From the NCBI GenBank assembly GCA_017964325.1, contig JAGCSE010000337.1, forward strand, positions 1-30,551: DNA of 30,551 bases, in the 5' to 3' direction. This DNA comes from Victivallales bacterium (GTDB lineage Bacteria; Verrucomicrobiota; Lentisphaeria; Oligosphaerales; Oligosphaeraceae). Positions 1 to 8,617 of the stretch are shown one piece after another; the first letter of the stretch is position 1, and the number at the start of each line of letters is the position of its first letter. The notes beneath the pieces are model-generated. The model was not told the origin of the DNA, did no database searches, and saw only the letters and a list, made by a program, of their open reading frames with translations. Position numbers and translations under genes: made by a program.

Positions 1-2
1 AC

Positions 3-1631
3 CAGAAGGTCATGGAGCAGTTTCCGGAGGCGAAGAACGACTACAACCATCCGGCATGGAAGGTAAATGCCGTCCAAAATTTCTGGAACGAGCCGATTTA
101 CGGATATTATCTGACGACCGATCCGTGGGTCTTGCGGCACCAGGCGGAGCTTCTCGCCAATGCGGGCGTCGATGTGATTTTCACGGACAACACGAACGGG
201 ATTGCGACATGGAAAAACAGCTATGACCCGCTGTACAGGACATGGATGAAAGCGTTGGAAGACGGTGTGAACGTGCCGAAAGTGTCGTTCATGCTGCCGT
301 TCTGGTCCGTCCCTTATACGAGAACGCAGCTAAGAATGTTGTATTACGACATTTACCGTCTTGGCAAAGCCCAGCCGCTGTGGTTCTACTGGGACGGCAA
401 GCCGATGATGATGGCCCATCCGGAAGGGCTGGATCCGAATGACGCGACAGACAAAGGGCTGGCGGAGTATTTCACCTATCGGGCGAACTTTCCGGAATAT
501 GTGGATGGCAATCCACAGTTGAGGCATTGGGGCTGGCTGTCCATCTATCCGCAGGCCGTGTATTATGCGAATGCGGCGGACAAGGAGGCGAATAGGCCGG
601 AACAGATTACGGTGGGAGTCGCCCACAATCACGACTACAAGATGCACGATCTGGCCGCCATGAACGGCAACGACATCATGGGGCGCTCCTACACGTCGAA
701 GGGTTACCACCGTGAAAAGGATGCGAAGAAATATGGATACAATTTCGCGGAGCAGTTCGACTATGCGTTGAAGATCGACCCGAAAGTCGTGTTCGTGACC
801 GGCTGGAACGAATGGTTTGCAGGACGTTGGAAGGAATGGCCGCCAAACCGCAAGACACGTATCCAAAATGCTTTCCCCGATGAATTTACCGATGAATTCA
901 GCCGCGATCTGGAGCCGTCGAAAGGCGACTTGAAGGACCACTACTACTACCAGTTCGTCAACTTCGTTCGCCGCTACAAGGGCGTTCGTCCCGTGCCGAC
1001 GCCGAGCGCGCCGAAAACCATCGACATCAATGGAAGCTTCGCGCAGTGGGACGACGTCCTGCCGTATTTTGCTGCGTATCAAGGCAATACGGGTGACCGT
1101 GATTCGGACGGCTACAAGACCTGCCATTACACGGATCATTCAGGCCGCAACGACATCATCGGCGCGAAGGTCGCGCGGGACGATGCGTTCGTCTATTTCA
1201 TGGTGGAATGTGCGGATGCCATCACGCCGCATACCGATGCGTTGTGGTTGACGCTGTACATCGACTGCTCGGAAAGCGGAACTGGCTGGAACGGTTATGA
1301 TTACGTCGTCAACAAGACCGCTCCATCCTCGAACCGTGCCGTCTTGGAACGCTTCACGGGCGACGGCTATGACAGCGAAAAAGTCGCGGATGTCGCCTAT
1401 CGTGTGGAAGGGAAGCAGCTGATGATGGCCGTCCCGCGGACGGTGCTGAAGGCGGACGGCGGCACGCTGAAGTTTACATGGACGGACAATGTCCACGATG
1501 AAGCGGACAGGGGCGTGCAAGGTGTGGATGGTCGCTGGAAATACAGCCGTTTCTCCGGCGATATCATGGATTTCTACATCAGCGGTGATGTCGCCCCTGG
1601 CGGACGGTTCAGATACCAATTCAAGTGGTAA
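3..1631 (+). CDS. GH99-like (glycosidase-type barrel) protein with C-terminal CBM9-like domain, 5' partial
   Basis: The reading frame is open to the left edge, so the N-terminus lies outside the window; the first internal ATG is at 12. Roughly residues 1-330 (counted from that ATG) resemble the GH71/GH99/WbsX-like barrel families. A GWNEW motif (about residues 264-268) follows a hydrophobic strand, as is usual at the end of these barrels. From about residue 337 (IDINGSFAQWDDV) to the end is a beta-rich module resembling the CBM9-like/DOMON-type carbohydrate-binding fold, with its typical 'alien DNA-like' WDD entry and acidic surface loops. The likely role is endo-acting cleavage or binding of a complex glycan, followed downstream by transport genes. 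Substrate and catalytic residues cannot be assigned from sequence alone, and a signal peptide cannot be judged because the start is missing. The family call is moderately sure; the specificity is unknown. Confidence 0.7.
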   Translation, partial: QKVMEQFPEAKNDYNHPAWKVNAVQNFWNEPIYGYYLTTDPWVLRHQAELLANAGVDVIFTDNTNGIATWKNSYDPLYRTWMKALEDGVNVPKVSFMLPFWSVPYTRTQLRMLYYDIYRLGKAQPLWFYWDGKPMMMAHPEGLDPNDATDKGLAEYFTYRANFPEYVDGNPQLRHWGWLSIYPQAVYYANAADKEANRPEQITVGVAHNHDYKMHDLAAMNGNDIMGRSYTSKGYHREKDAKKYGYNFAEQFDYALKIDPKVVFVTGWNEWFAGRWKEWPPNRKTRIQNAFPDEFTDEFSRDLEPSKGDLKDHYYYQFVNFVRRYKGVRPVPTPSAPKTIDINGSFAQWDDVLPYFAAYQGNTGDRDSDGYKTCHYTDHSGRNDIIGAKVARDDAFVYFMVECADAITPHTDALWLTLYIDCSESGTGWNGYDYVVNKTAPSSNRAVLERFTGDGYDSEKVADVAYRVEGKQLMMAVPRTVLKADGGTLKFTWTDNVHDEADRGVQGVDGRWKYSRFSGDIMDFYISGDVAPGGRFRYQFKW

Positions 1632-1636
1632 TGTAG

Positions 1637-1655
1637 CGACGGCATCCCGCCGTCG
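1637..1655 (+). terminator. Hairpin just after the GH99-like gene, possible terminator
   Basis: A perfect 7-bp stem (CGACGGC / GCCGTCG) with a 5-nt ATCCC loop begins 5 nt after the stop codon at 1629-1631. No T tract follows directly, so it may instead be an mRNA 3'-end stabiliser or part of a dispersed palindrome. Confidence 0.4.
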
Positions 1656-1659
1656 AGGT

Positions 1660-1713
1660 GGGCGTGAGACATGGGACATGAAAAATTTCCTATCGTTTTT
1701 TTGTCTCATGCCC
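1660..1713. repeat. Inverted repeat with 32-nt spacer in the GH99-like/SSS intergenic region
   Basis: GGGCGTGAGAC at 1660-1670 and GTCTCATGCCC at 1703-1713 are 11-nt inverted arms with one G/T wobble position. The spacer contains an A-rich and a T-rich run. It lies about 160 nt upstream of the symporter start and could be a regulatory hairpin or a bipartite operator. No function is established. Confidence 0.45.
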
Positions 1714-1873
1714 GAATTTTCCTGCATAAGCGAGGGACGTAATGTAAGCAATAGAAAAATCATCAGAAGATGACGAAGATGATTGATAATCTGTCAAAAA
1801 GGCGTAAATTTACCTTTTTGCCCAAAAGACGACAATAAACCAATATCATCAACATAACAAAAGGATTTTGGGC

Positions 1874-4225
1874 ATGAGTTGGATCGACTGGCTGGTCTTG
1901 GTGCTTCCTGTATGCGTGGTCATGGGCATGGGGTTCTATTCGCGGAAATATATCCGCGACATCACGGACTATTTGGCGGCAGGACGCATTTGCGGCCGTT
2001 ATGTGCTGAGTCTGGGCGACGTGGCGAACGCGTTGTCCATCATCGGTTTGGTGGCGTACATTGAAGCGCACTACAAGACCGGTTTCTCCGTCGGCTTCTG
2101 GGGAAGCATCTTGGCGCCATTGAGCATCGTGTTGGGATTGACAGGTTTCTGCAACTACCGTTTCCGCGAGACGCGGGCCATGAGTCTCGGACAGTTCCTC
2201 GAAATGCGCTACAGCCGCAAGTTCCGCATCTTCGCGTCCGGGCTGCGTTCGATTGCCGAAATGCTTGCGAACATGATCATGCCGGCCGTGGCGGCGCGCT
2301 TCTTCATCCAGATGCTGGACCTGCCGGCGACCATTTCCGTGTTCGGGCTGCCCATCCCGACGTTTGATATTCTCATTGTTTTGTTCCTTGTCATGGCCAT
2401 AACGCTCATCTGTCTGGGCGGCACGCTCTGTCTCGTCATCACGGATACGATCCAGGGCATGTTCCTTTATCCGCTGCTGGCCTTCTTCGTTATTTTCATT
2501 CTCTATAAATTCTCATGGTCGAACGAAATCATGCCTGTCATGGCGGATCGCGTTGCGAACGAATCTTTCATCAATCCATACGACATCAAGAAACTGCGCG
2601 ATTTCAACTTGTTCTCGATGGTCATCGTGGCGGCGTTCAATACGGTCATGCACCGCGCGTCATGGATCGGTGCGGGTACCTCCTGCGCGGCGCGTTCGCC
2701 CCATGAGCAGAAGATGGCCTCCCTGCTGGGCGGCTGGCGCCATTCGTTGATCACCGTCTTCTATCTGCTGATTTCCATTGCGCTCATTACCTTCTTGAAT
2801 CACAAGGACTTCGCGACGGAAGCCAACCAGGTCCGCAAGGAATTGGCGACACGCGTCGCGGACGACGTCATCGAAGATGAAACGACCCGCGCTTCGCTGA
2901 AGAAGACCATCGACGGCATTCAGCCGCTCATCCACAACATCGGCGTGGACGAACCGCTTTCACAGGACAAGAATCTGGACACGGCGTTCTTGGACAAGAT
3001 CCATGAATCGCTGAAGGAGGATGCCCGCAGCCGCGCACCGGAAGACCGCAAGGCGCAGATTGACGCGGAAGGAAAAGCGAACGACCTCTTCCAGCAGTGC
3101 CGCACGCTCTACAATCAGCTGACGCTGTCCGTCACGATGCGCAAGTTGCTTCCGACCGGTATGTTCGGCATGTTCTGCCTGCTGCTCTTCCTGGCCATGC
3201 TCTCCACGGACGACACGCGAATCTACTCCGCCACGCTGACCATCGCGCAGGACTGCGTCCTGCCGCTGAAGAAGAAACCGTTCACGCCGAAAGGGCATGT
3301 CCGCATGATCCGCATCGTCGCCATCTCCATCGGTGTGTTCTTCGCCTTCGGCTCCCATTACATGGCTCAGCTGGATTTCATCAACATGTATGTCACGCTG
3401 ACCTGCGCCATGTGGCAGACAGGCTGCGCGCCTGTCATGGTCTTCGGTCTCTACAGCCGCTTCGGCACGACGAAAGGCGCGTGGACGGCGCTGCTTACAG
3501 GCATGATCGCATCGCTCATCTACACGCTCGTCAAATTCTACTGGGCGGATTACGTCTATCCTTTCCTCGCCAAGGCCGAGCTCGTCGATTTCTGCGACAA
3601 GCTGCTGCACATCCTCTCCGCGCCGTTCGGCCATTGGATCACATGGAAGATGGACGCCGTCAAATGCCCCGTCAATCCGTATGAATTCTCCTTCTTCACC
3701 AACCTGCTGACACTTGCGCTCTATTGCATTGTCTCCAAGCTGACCTGCAAGGAGCCCTTCAATCTGGACCGCATGCTCCATCGCGGCAAGTACGATCTCG
3801 GCGAAAAGCGCGATCTGAAGCTGAAGTGGGATCTGAGGAGCATCTTCAAGAACATCATCGGCATCACGCCCGAATACACGAAGGGCGACCGCCTCATCGC
3901 CTACGGCATCTTCGGCCATTCCTTCGTCTATGGTTTCATCCTTTGCTTCCTAGGCACGGTTTGCTGGAACACGTTCTCGCCGTGGCCCATCTCCTACTGG
4001 AGCCGTTATTTCTTTGTCGTCAACCTGCTCGTGCCGGGCTGCATCGCCTTCATCACGACCTTCTGGTTCGGCATCGGCGGCATCGTCGATCTGTTCCGTC
4101 TGTTCCGTGATCTGGAGAAACGCACGGCCAACTATCTGGACGACGGCCGCGTTGAAGGCAACATGTCGCTGGCGGATAAGGCGCAGCTGGAAGAGGTCGA
4201 TGCCGTCAAGAAGGACGATAAGTGA
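1874..4225 (+). CDS. Sodium:solute symporter (SSS) family transporter
   Basis: 783 residues starting at ATG 1874, with AAGGA at 1861-1865 spaced 8 nt before it; an in-frame TTG at 1868 is less likely. The N-terminus (MSWIDWLVLVLPV, followed by a YxxGxR-like DYLAAGR segment) and the many hydrophobic helices match the SSS family (Na+-coupled uptake of sugars, sialic acid, amino acids or similar). A hydrophilic stretch of about 108 residues (about 309-417), rich in Lys, Glu and Asp, interrupts the helices in the middle and is absent from short SSS proteins. Several further helices follow, ending in a charged tail. It sits between a glycan-active protein and a MATE exporter, so uptake of a sugar or glycan fragment is a reasonable inference. 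The substrate cannot be read from the sequence. Confidence 0.88.
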   Translation: MSWIDWLVLVLPVCVVMGMGFYSRKYIRDITDYLAAGRICGRYVLSLGDVANALSIIGLVAYIEAHYKTGFSVGFWGSILAPLSIVLGLTGFCNYRFRETRAMSLGQFLEMRYSRKFRIFASGLRSIAEMLANMIMPAVAARFFIQMLDLPATISVFGLPIPTFDILIVLFLVMAITLICLGGTLCLVITDTIQGMFLYPLLAFFVIFILYKFSWSNEIMPVMADRVANESFINPYDIKKLRDFNLFSMVIVAAFNTVMHRASWIGAGTSCAARSPHEQKMASLLGGWRHSLITVFYLLISIALITFLNHKDFATEANQVRKELATRVADDVIEDETTRASLKKTIDGIQPLIHNIGVDEPLSQDKNLDTAFLDKIHESLKEDARSRAPEDRKAQIDAEGKANDLFQQCRTLYNQLTLSVTMRKLLPTGMFGMFCLLLFLAMLSTDDTRIYSATLTIAQDCVLPLKKKPFTPKGHVRMIRIVAISIGVFFAFGSHYMAQLDFINMYVTLTCAMWQTGCAPVMVFGLYSRFGTTKGAWTALLTGMIASLIYTLVKFYWADYVYPFLAKAELVDFCDKLLHILSAPFGHWITWKMDAVKCPVNPYEFSFFTNLLTLALYCIVSKLTCKEPFNLDRMLHRGKYDLGEKRDLKLKWDLRSIFKNIIGITPEYTKGDRLIAYGIFGHSFVYGFILCFLGTVCWNTFSPWPISYWSRYFFVVNLLVPGCIAFITTFWFGIGGIVDLFRLFRDLEKRTANYLDDGRVEGNMSLADKAQLEEVDAVKKDDK

Positions 4226-4260
4226 TGTCGCGGAAAGTAAATGCATAGTAGGATGACTCC

Positions 4261-5613
4261 ATGCTGAAAGGATTGTTCAACGACAAGCCGTTCTACCGGA
4301 AGCTGGTCGCCATAATGGCTCCGATCGCCCTGCAGAATCTCATGTTGGCGATGGTGGCGGCGGCGGACACGGTCATGCTCGGCCGTGTCGATCAGAATGC
4401 CATGGCGGCCGTCTCGTTGGCGACGCAGATCCAGTTCGTGCAGAACATGATACTTGGCGTTGTCGTCTCTGTGATCGGCATTCTCGGCGCACAGTACTGG
4501 GGGAAGGGCGACAAGGTCGTGCTGGGCAAGCTGTTCGGCATGGGCATCCGCCATTGTGTCGTGATTTCCGTGGCGTTTTTCATCGGCTGTGTCTTTTTTC
4601 CACGCTATTTAATGAGGTGTTTCGCGAATGACGAGACGCTCATCGCCATCGGTGTCAAATATCTGAAAATCGCGGGCTGGTCGTATCTTCTGACCGGTAT
4701 TTCGCAATGCTATATGGCGATCATGAAAGTCAGCGAGCACGTGCCCCGGACGGCGTGGATCAGCTCCATCACCGTCGTCATCAACATCATTTTGAATTCC
4801 GTCTTCATCTTCGGCCTGTTCGGCGTTCCCGCATACGGTGCGGAAGGCGCGGCGATCGCGACGTTGATTGCCCGCGTCATCGAAGTCTTATGGTGCATCG
4901 GTTCGTCATATCAGAACAGCTTCATCCGCCTTGAATTGCGCAATCTGTTCAGTTTCGAGCGTTTGCTGGCGAAAGACTACTGGCGCTGCGCTCTGCCGCT
5001 ATTGGGGGCTTATCTCTTTTGGGGCGTGGGCTTTACGTCCTATACCGCCATCATTGGCCAGCTTGGGCCGGACGCGGCGGCATCCAACGCCATCGCCGCT
5101 GGCGTTCGCGATTTGATGTGCTGTCTCTGCAACGGCTTGTGTACGGCGGGCGGCATTCTCATCGGCAACGAATTGGGCGCGGGACGGCTGGAACAGGGCC
5201 GAAAATATGGCGACCGCCTCGCCATTCTGTCGTACATCATCGGTTTCTTCTGTACGTTTGTCATACTGGCGATCATTCCGGTCGTCAAGCATTACATGAA
5301 GCTGACGGACAAGGCGCAGGGCTATCTGGTGGGCATGTTCGTCATTCTAAGTATCTACATGATCGGCCGTTGTGTGAATACAATCATCATCAACGGAATC
5401 TTTTCCGCTGGCGGTGACACGATGTTCGACTTCTACAGTCTGGCGGTCTGCATGTGGGGCTTGGCGGTGCCGTGCGCGTTGATCAGCGCTTTCTGGCTCC
5501 ATTGGCATGTGCTGATCGTGTATTCCTGCACATGCCTGGACGAAGTCGGCAAGATTCCATGGGTGATGCACCACTATCGCAAATACAAGTGGGTGAAGAA
5601 CTTGACGCGGTAG
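4261..5613 (+). CDS. MATE family efflux transporter
   Basis: 450 residues, about the usual MATE length, with TAGGA at 4249-4253 set 7 nt before the ATG. Twelve hydrophobic segments are apparent. The N-terminal region (APIALQNLMLAMVAAADTVMLGRVDQNAMAAVSLATQ) is the first MatE repeat, with the internal duplication starting near residue 245. These proteins exchange Na+ or H+ for cationic drugs or metabolites across the inner membrane. The gene starts 35 bp after the symporter stop, which suggests co-transcription. No motif fixes the substrate; closest families would be NorM/DinF-like. It converges with the glycosidase-like gene on the minus strand with only 14 bp between the two stops. Confidence 0.9.
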   Translation: MLKGLFNDKPFYRKLVAIMAPIALQNLMLAMVAAADTVMLGRVDQNAMAAVSLATQIQFVQNMILGVVVSVIGILGAQYWGKGDKVVLGKLFGMGIRHCVVISVAFFIGCVFFPRYLMRCFANDETLIAIGVKYLKIAGWSYLLTGISQCYMAIMKVSEHVPRTAWISSITVVINIILNSVFIFGLFGVPAYGAEGAAIATLIARVIEVLWCIGSSYQNSFIRLELRNLFSFERLLAKDYWRCALPLLGAYLFWGVGFTSYTAIIGQLGPDAAASNAIAAGVRDLMCCLCNGLCTAGGILIGNELGAGRLEQGRKYGDRLAILSYIIGFFCTFVILAIIPVVKHYMKLTDKAQGYLVGMFVILSIYMIGRCVNTIIINGIFSAGGDTMFDFYSLAVCMWGLAVPCALISAFWLHWHVLIVYSCTCLDEVGKIPWVMHHYRKYKWVKNLTR

Positions 5614-5627
5614 CCAGTTGCTTGGTG

Positions 5628-7262
5628 TCAGACTAATTCCAGATATCCGCCGTTCCAGGCGGCGATTTCCGGAATCACCACACGGACGACGCCGTTGTCA
5701 AATTTTACGGGCAGTTCACGTGGTTCGCGCCGCAGTTCATGCCAGACGGCTTTCGTGACATCGGCGGAAATGCCGCGAAGACGCAGTTTTATCGGACCTT
5801 GTGAATCAATCCGGACATTCAACAAGGCGACGTTTTTTAGTTGCCATTCATCCGTCATATTCGGAATCATGAGGCCGACAAACGGCGATTCCACGACGGC
5901 GACTGTGCCGCCGCAACGCGCATCCAGATCGTCGCGCAGTTTTTGCACTTCCGTGGAAAGCGCCGTGCAGCGATTCACCTTCAGATCCATTTCCGTCAAG
6001 CCACCGTATGACTTGCCGATTCCGAACAAGACGGGAACGCCCGTTTGCGCGAATGCATAGAGCTTATCAACAGGCAGGTCACTGGAGAAACCGGCCGGAA
6101 ACGCTCCTTTGCAGGATTCCACATAGCCTTTCAGAACAGGCGACGCATCGGCCAGCGGTTTGAGCATTGTGCGCGAATACAGTTCTTCGGATTCATGTCC
6201 CGTCTGCGTGACGAACAGGCTGGCGGCGTTCATGCCGTACATCAAGGCTGAAAAAGCTTCCACAATAACGCTCTGAGCGGAACGCGAACCATAGTTGCGC
6301 GGGAAAGTCTCGATTTCGGGCGTCCAGACGGAAATCCATTCCGGATCACCCATGTCCTTGCGGAAACGACATGACATCAGGCTCTTGTAAATCTGGTCGT
6401 TCGGATTGACGTCGTAGTATTGGCCGCCGCCCGGACGGGAGCCAACGGGACGGCCGCTGGCTTCATGCAGCGTCTTGAGCATGGCGGTAAAACCGTCGTT
6501 CACCCAGTTGCCATGTTGCAGAGCCAGCATCGTGCTCGGCGAAATTTTCCTGAAGACGTCCGCGATCATCTGAGCGATGGCGACGACGGATTGTTCCGAA
6601 AACGCCTTCCATTGGCGGAACAGGTCGCTTTCCATTGCCATCGCCTTGTCCAATGACTCGCGTGTCCAATTGCCATCGGTTTCGGCGTTGAAGGCGGCGA
6701 TGCACGTGTCGCACCAACAGCCGATCCAGCCGTCCTTCGCCTTGTTCCAAGGGGCGGCGGGGCTGTGGTTGGTAATGCGCAAATCATCGTCAATCCAGGC
6801 ACTTAACGGCTGGAAGGTTGCGTAGTATTCCGTCATTTTGCGGATATAGTCGAGAAAGGCGGGCTGGCGCGGGCAGTTGCAGTAGAGACATTCCGTGCCG
6901 TCGCGGCCCGTCCAGCCGCGCCATGTCTTGCCGTCCGTCCGCTCCGAGGCCGACAATTCATCCGAATGGCCGATGGTGGCCTGTATTTGGATGCTGGAAG
7001 CGATGCTGAGTTTGCGCATTTCTTCGGCGGCTTGGGCGATGCGGGCCGCGTTTTCGGCATGCCATTCAAGCGGCGGGACACCGATTCCCGTGGAGAACCA
7101 CACTGCGTCGCAGCAGCCTGGATTTTCGGCGATCATCTGGCAGGTCCTGCGCCAATTTTCATCGCTGCCGGTGGTGGGCGAGCGGAAACGCAATTGCAGA
7201 ATAGGATGCAAGTTATTTTCTTCCAATGTATTGTCGTTATCTGGAGATGGCTGGGAGCACAT
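5628..7262 (-). CDS. Putative glycoside hydrolase-like barrel protein
   Basis: The start is taken at the minus-strand ATG 7262-7260, with AGAAAGGTGG a few bases upstream. The frame stays open further upstream, but that extension is low-complexity, AT-rich and not protein-like. The resulting 544-residue protein has no signal peptide. It opens with a strand (ILQLRFRSPTTG) and shows features of a TIM-barrel glycosidase: HAENAARIAQAAEEMRK helix, AWIDDDLRI (paired acidic residues after a strand), a Cys-rich segment GCWCDTCIAAF, then a smaller beta-rich C-terminus ending NGGYLELV. It resembles uncharacterised GH42-like or beta-galactosidase-like proteins of Lentisphaerae and Planctomycetes, but family membership is an inference. 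It stands alone on the minus strand, opposite the transporter genes. Confidence 0.6.
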   Translation of the reverse strand: MCSQPSPDNDNTLEENNLHPILQLRFRSPTTGSDENWRRTCQMIAENPGCCDAVWFSTGIGVPPLEWHAENAARIAQAAEEMRKLSIASSIQIQATIGHSDELSASERTDGKTWRGWTGRDGTECLYCNCPRQPAFLDYIRKMTEYYATFQPLSAWIDDDLRITNHSPAAPWNKAKDGWIGCWCDTCIAAFNAETDGNWTRESLDKAMAMESDLFRQWKAFSEQSVVAIAQMIADVFRKISPSTMLALQHGNWVNDGFTAMLKTLHEASGRPVGSRPGGGQYYDVNPNDQIYKSLMSCRFRKDMGDPEWISVWTPEIETFPRNYGSRSAQSVIVEAFSALMYGMNAASLFVTQTGHESEELYSRTMLKPLADASPVLKGYVESCKGAFPAGFSSDLPVDKLYAFAQTGVPVLFGIGKSYGGLTEMDLKVNRCTALSTEVQKLRDDLDARCGGTVAVVESPFVGLMIPNMTDEWQLKNVALLNVRIDSQGPIKLRLRGISADVTKAVWHELRREPRELPVKFDNGVVRVVIPEIAAWNGGYLELV

Positions 7263-7542
7263 GATTCCACCTTTCTGAAGAGGTTTTCCATACCTATTAT
7301 AATAATGTTCATGAAAAGATAAACGAGAATGAATGATTTTCAAGGAAAAGTACGATTCAGTCCCCGCCAAGAAAGCGAAAAGAGAGCCCCAAAACAAAAA
7401 AATCAATAAAAACAACAAAAATAGTAGAGATTTATTTGCAAAGTAAAAATATGGGTGTATTGTAATGATTGTTCCGATAAAGATGACTATATTGGTAGTC
7501 TTTAATACAAGTCGAGCATAAAAAACAAAAGGAGCAGTCATC
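7263..7542. other. Divergent AT-rich intergenic region
   Basis: About 280 bp separate the glycosidase-like gene (minus) from the DUF3034 gene (plus). It is strongly AT-rich with several A runs (7380-7450) and must hold promoters for both directions. No RNA gene, repeat or convincing small ORF is visible. A clean -35/-10 pair for the plus-strand gene was not found; TATATT at 7488-7493 is only a weak candidate. Confidence 0.5.
7296..7301 (-). promoter_or_regulatory. Candidate -10 element for the minus-strand glycosidase-like gene
   Basis: TATAAT is read on the minus strand at 7301-7296, 33 bp upstream of the start codon, in an AT-rich stretch. The -35 side (near GTTTAT/TTATCT) is poor. Placement fits a short leader but no start site is known. 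Confidence 0.35.
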
Positions 7543-8379
7543 ATGAAGAAAAGCACAATCATCCGTTCATTTTTGGGAATTCTGGTTTTGGTCGTTGTGG
7601 AATTGTCATTTGCAGAGGTTCCGTTGAACAGTCTGGACGGTGCGGGCGGCATCGCGTTCAATCCGCTTGCGTACACGGCGGGCAAGCCGATAGAGGACAA
7701 TGGCTGGATCAGCAAGCCGCAGTTTGGCGCGTGGTATGTCAAGCTGGCGGACAGCCACATCGCATGGAGTTCGTACAGCCTGTCGTTGAGCCTTGCGAAC
7801 CGCGTTGAAGTGAGCTATGCCTACAATCTCGTAAATGCCAGCGACTACGGTGACAACAACATCGAGGCGAACAGCCTGGGCATCAAAGTCCGCCTGCTGG
7901 ATGAAAATGCGTTCGACTCCGCCTGGGTGCCCGCCATCGCCATTGGCGCCGTGTATCGCCATACGGACACCAATACGACTGATTTGTTCAATCTAGATCA
8001 TTCTGGGGCAGAGTATTACATCGTGGCAAGCAAACTGATCACGCAGCTTCCGCTTCCTGTGTTGGTTTCCGGTGGTCTGCATCGCAGTGATGAAGTGGTC
8101 TATGGCGTGGTCGGCCACAACCATTATGGTACAGGCGTTTTTGCTAACATCGATGTGTTGCCCGCTGAAAACGTCGCCATCGGCGTGGAATACCGCCAGG
8201 GCATTGATGTTGGCGACGGCATCGAGAATGCTGATTATTGGGAAGGCCATGTGGCGTGGTTTGTGACGAAACAGCTCACGCTGGTCGGAGCATACGTGAA
8301 CACGGGCAAGACGGACAAGGGATTCGGCGAATTGGGAGTCGGTGACGGCTTCGTCTTGAGCGCACAGTTCCAGTTCTAA
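7543..8379 (+). CDS. DUF3034 family outer-membrane beta-barrel protein
   Basis: 278 residues with a good ribosome site (AAAGGAG, about 10 nt upstream). Residues 1-24 form a signal peptide ending near SFAEV. The mature N-terminus VPLNSLDGAGGIAFNPLAY is the hallmark opening of the DUF3034 family. The rest consists of alternating amphipathic strands with aromatic girdles and ends in Phe (AQFQF), as expected for a BAM-inserted barrel. The family has no established function; an outer-membrane channel or structural role is plausible. It is transcribed away from the glycosidase-like gene and is followed by a large inverted repeat, then the Cys-rich secreted protein. Confidence 0.85.
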   Translation: MKKSTIIRSFLGILVLVVVELSFAEVPLNSLDGAGGIAFNPLAYTAGKPIEDNGWISKPQFGAWYVKLADSHIAWSSYSLSLSLANRVEVSYAYNLVNASDYGDNNIEANSLGIKVRLLDENAFDSAWVPAIAIGAVYRHTDTNTTDLFNLDHSGAEYYIVASKLITQLPLPVLVSGGLHRSDEVVYGVVGHNHYGTGVFANIDVLPAENVAIGVEYRQGIDVGDGIENADYWEGHVAWFVTKQLTLVGAYVNTGKTDKGFGELGVGDGFVLSAQFQF

Positions 8380-8415
8380 AGGCAACTTCTTTGCTCAAGG
8401 ATAGTATAAGATTTA

Positions 8416-8464
8416 GTCCAGATATTGATATCATTCTATCTTGAAAGTCATTCAATATCTGGAC
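8416..8464. repeat. Perfect 13-bp inverted repeat downstream of the DUF3034 gene
   Basis: GTCCAGATATTGA (8416-8428) and TCAATATCTGGAC (8452-8464) are exact inverted copies around a 23-nt spacer. No T tract follows on either strand, so an intrinsic terminator is unlikely. It lies 25 bp upstream of the promoter candidate for the Cys-rich gene and could be a regulator site or an mRNA-end hairpin. Confidence 0.6.
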
Positions 8465-8488
8465 AGAATGAAAACATGGTGATTTTTC

Positions 8489-8517
8489 TTGAAAGATTAT
8501 TAAATTGGTTGTATTTT
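8489..8517 (+). promoter_or_regulatory. Candidate sigma70-type promoter of the CC-repeat gene
   Basis: TTGAAA (8489-8494) and TATTTT (8512-8517) are separated by exactly 17 nt. Transcription would start near 8524, giving a leader of about 95 nt before the ATG at 8618. Seen by eye only. Confidence 0.5.
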
Positions 8518-8617
8518 GATGGAACATTCGCGACTGAGATATGTCAAAGAATGATGGCTGGCATGAAGGTTCATGCAGCCGAAATGACAACCATTTTGTA
8601 ACCAAGAGGAAAAATCC

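Noticed and set aside
330..1139. 269-codon minus-strand frame in the GH99-like gene
   Set aside because: Antisense shadow of a well-supported coding region; no homology apparent and no ribosome site.
2960..3919. 319-codon minus-strand frame inside the symporter gene
   Set aside because: Shadow of the GC-rich plus-strand gene; composition is acidic/His-rich and not family-like.
7263..7760. Upstream extension of the minus-strand glycosidase-like gene
   Set aside because: The extra 166 codons are AT-rich and low-complexity and run through a promoter-like region; a good ribosome site precedes ATG 7262.
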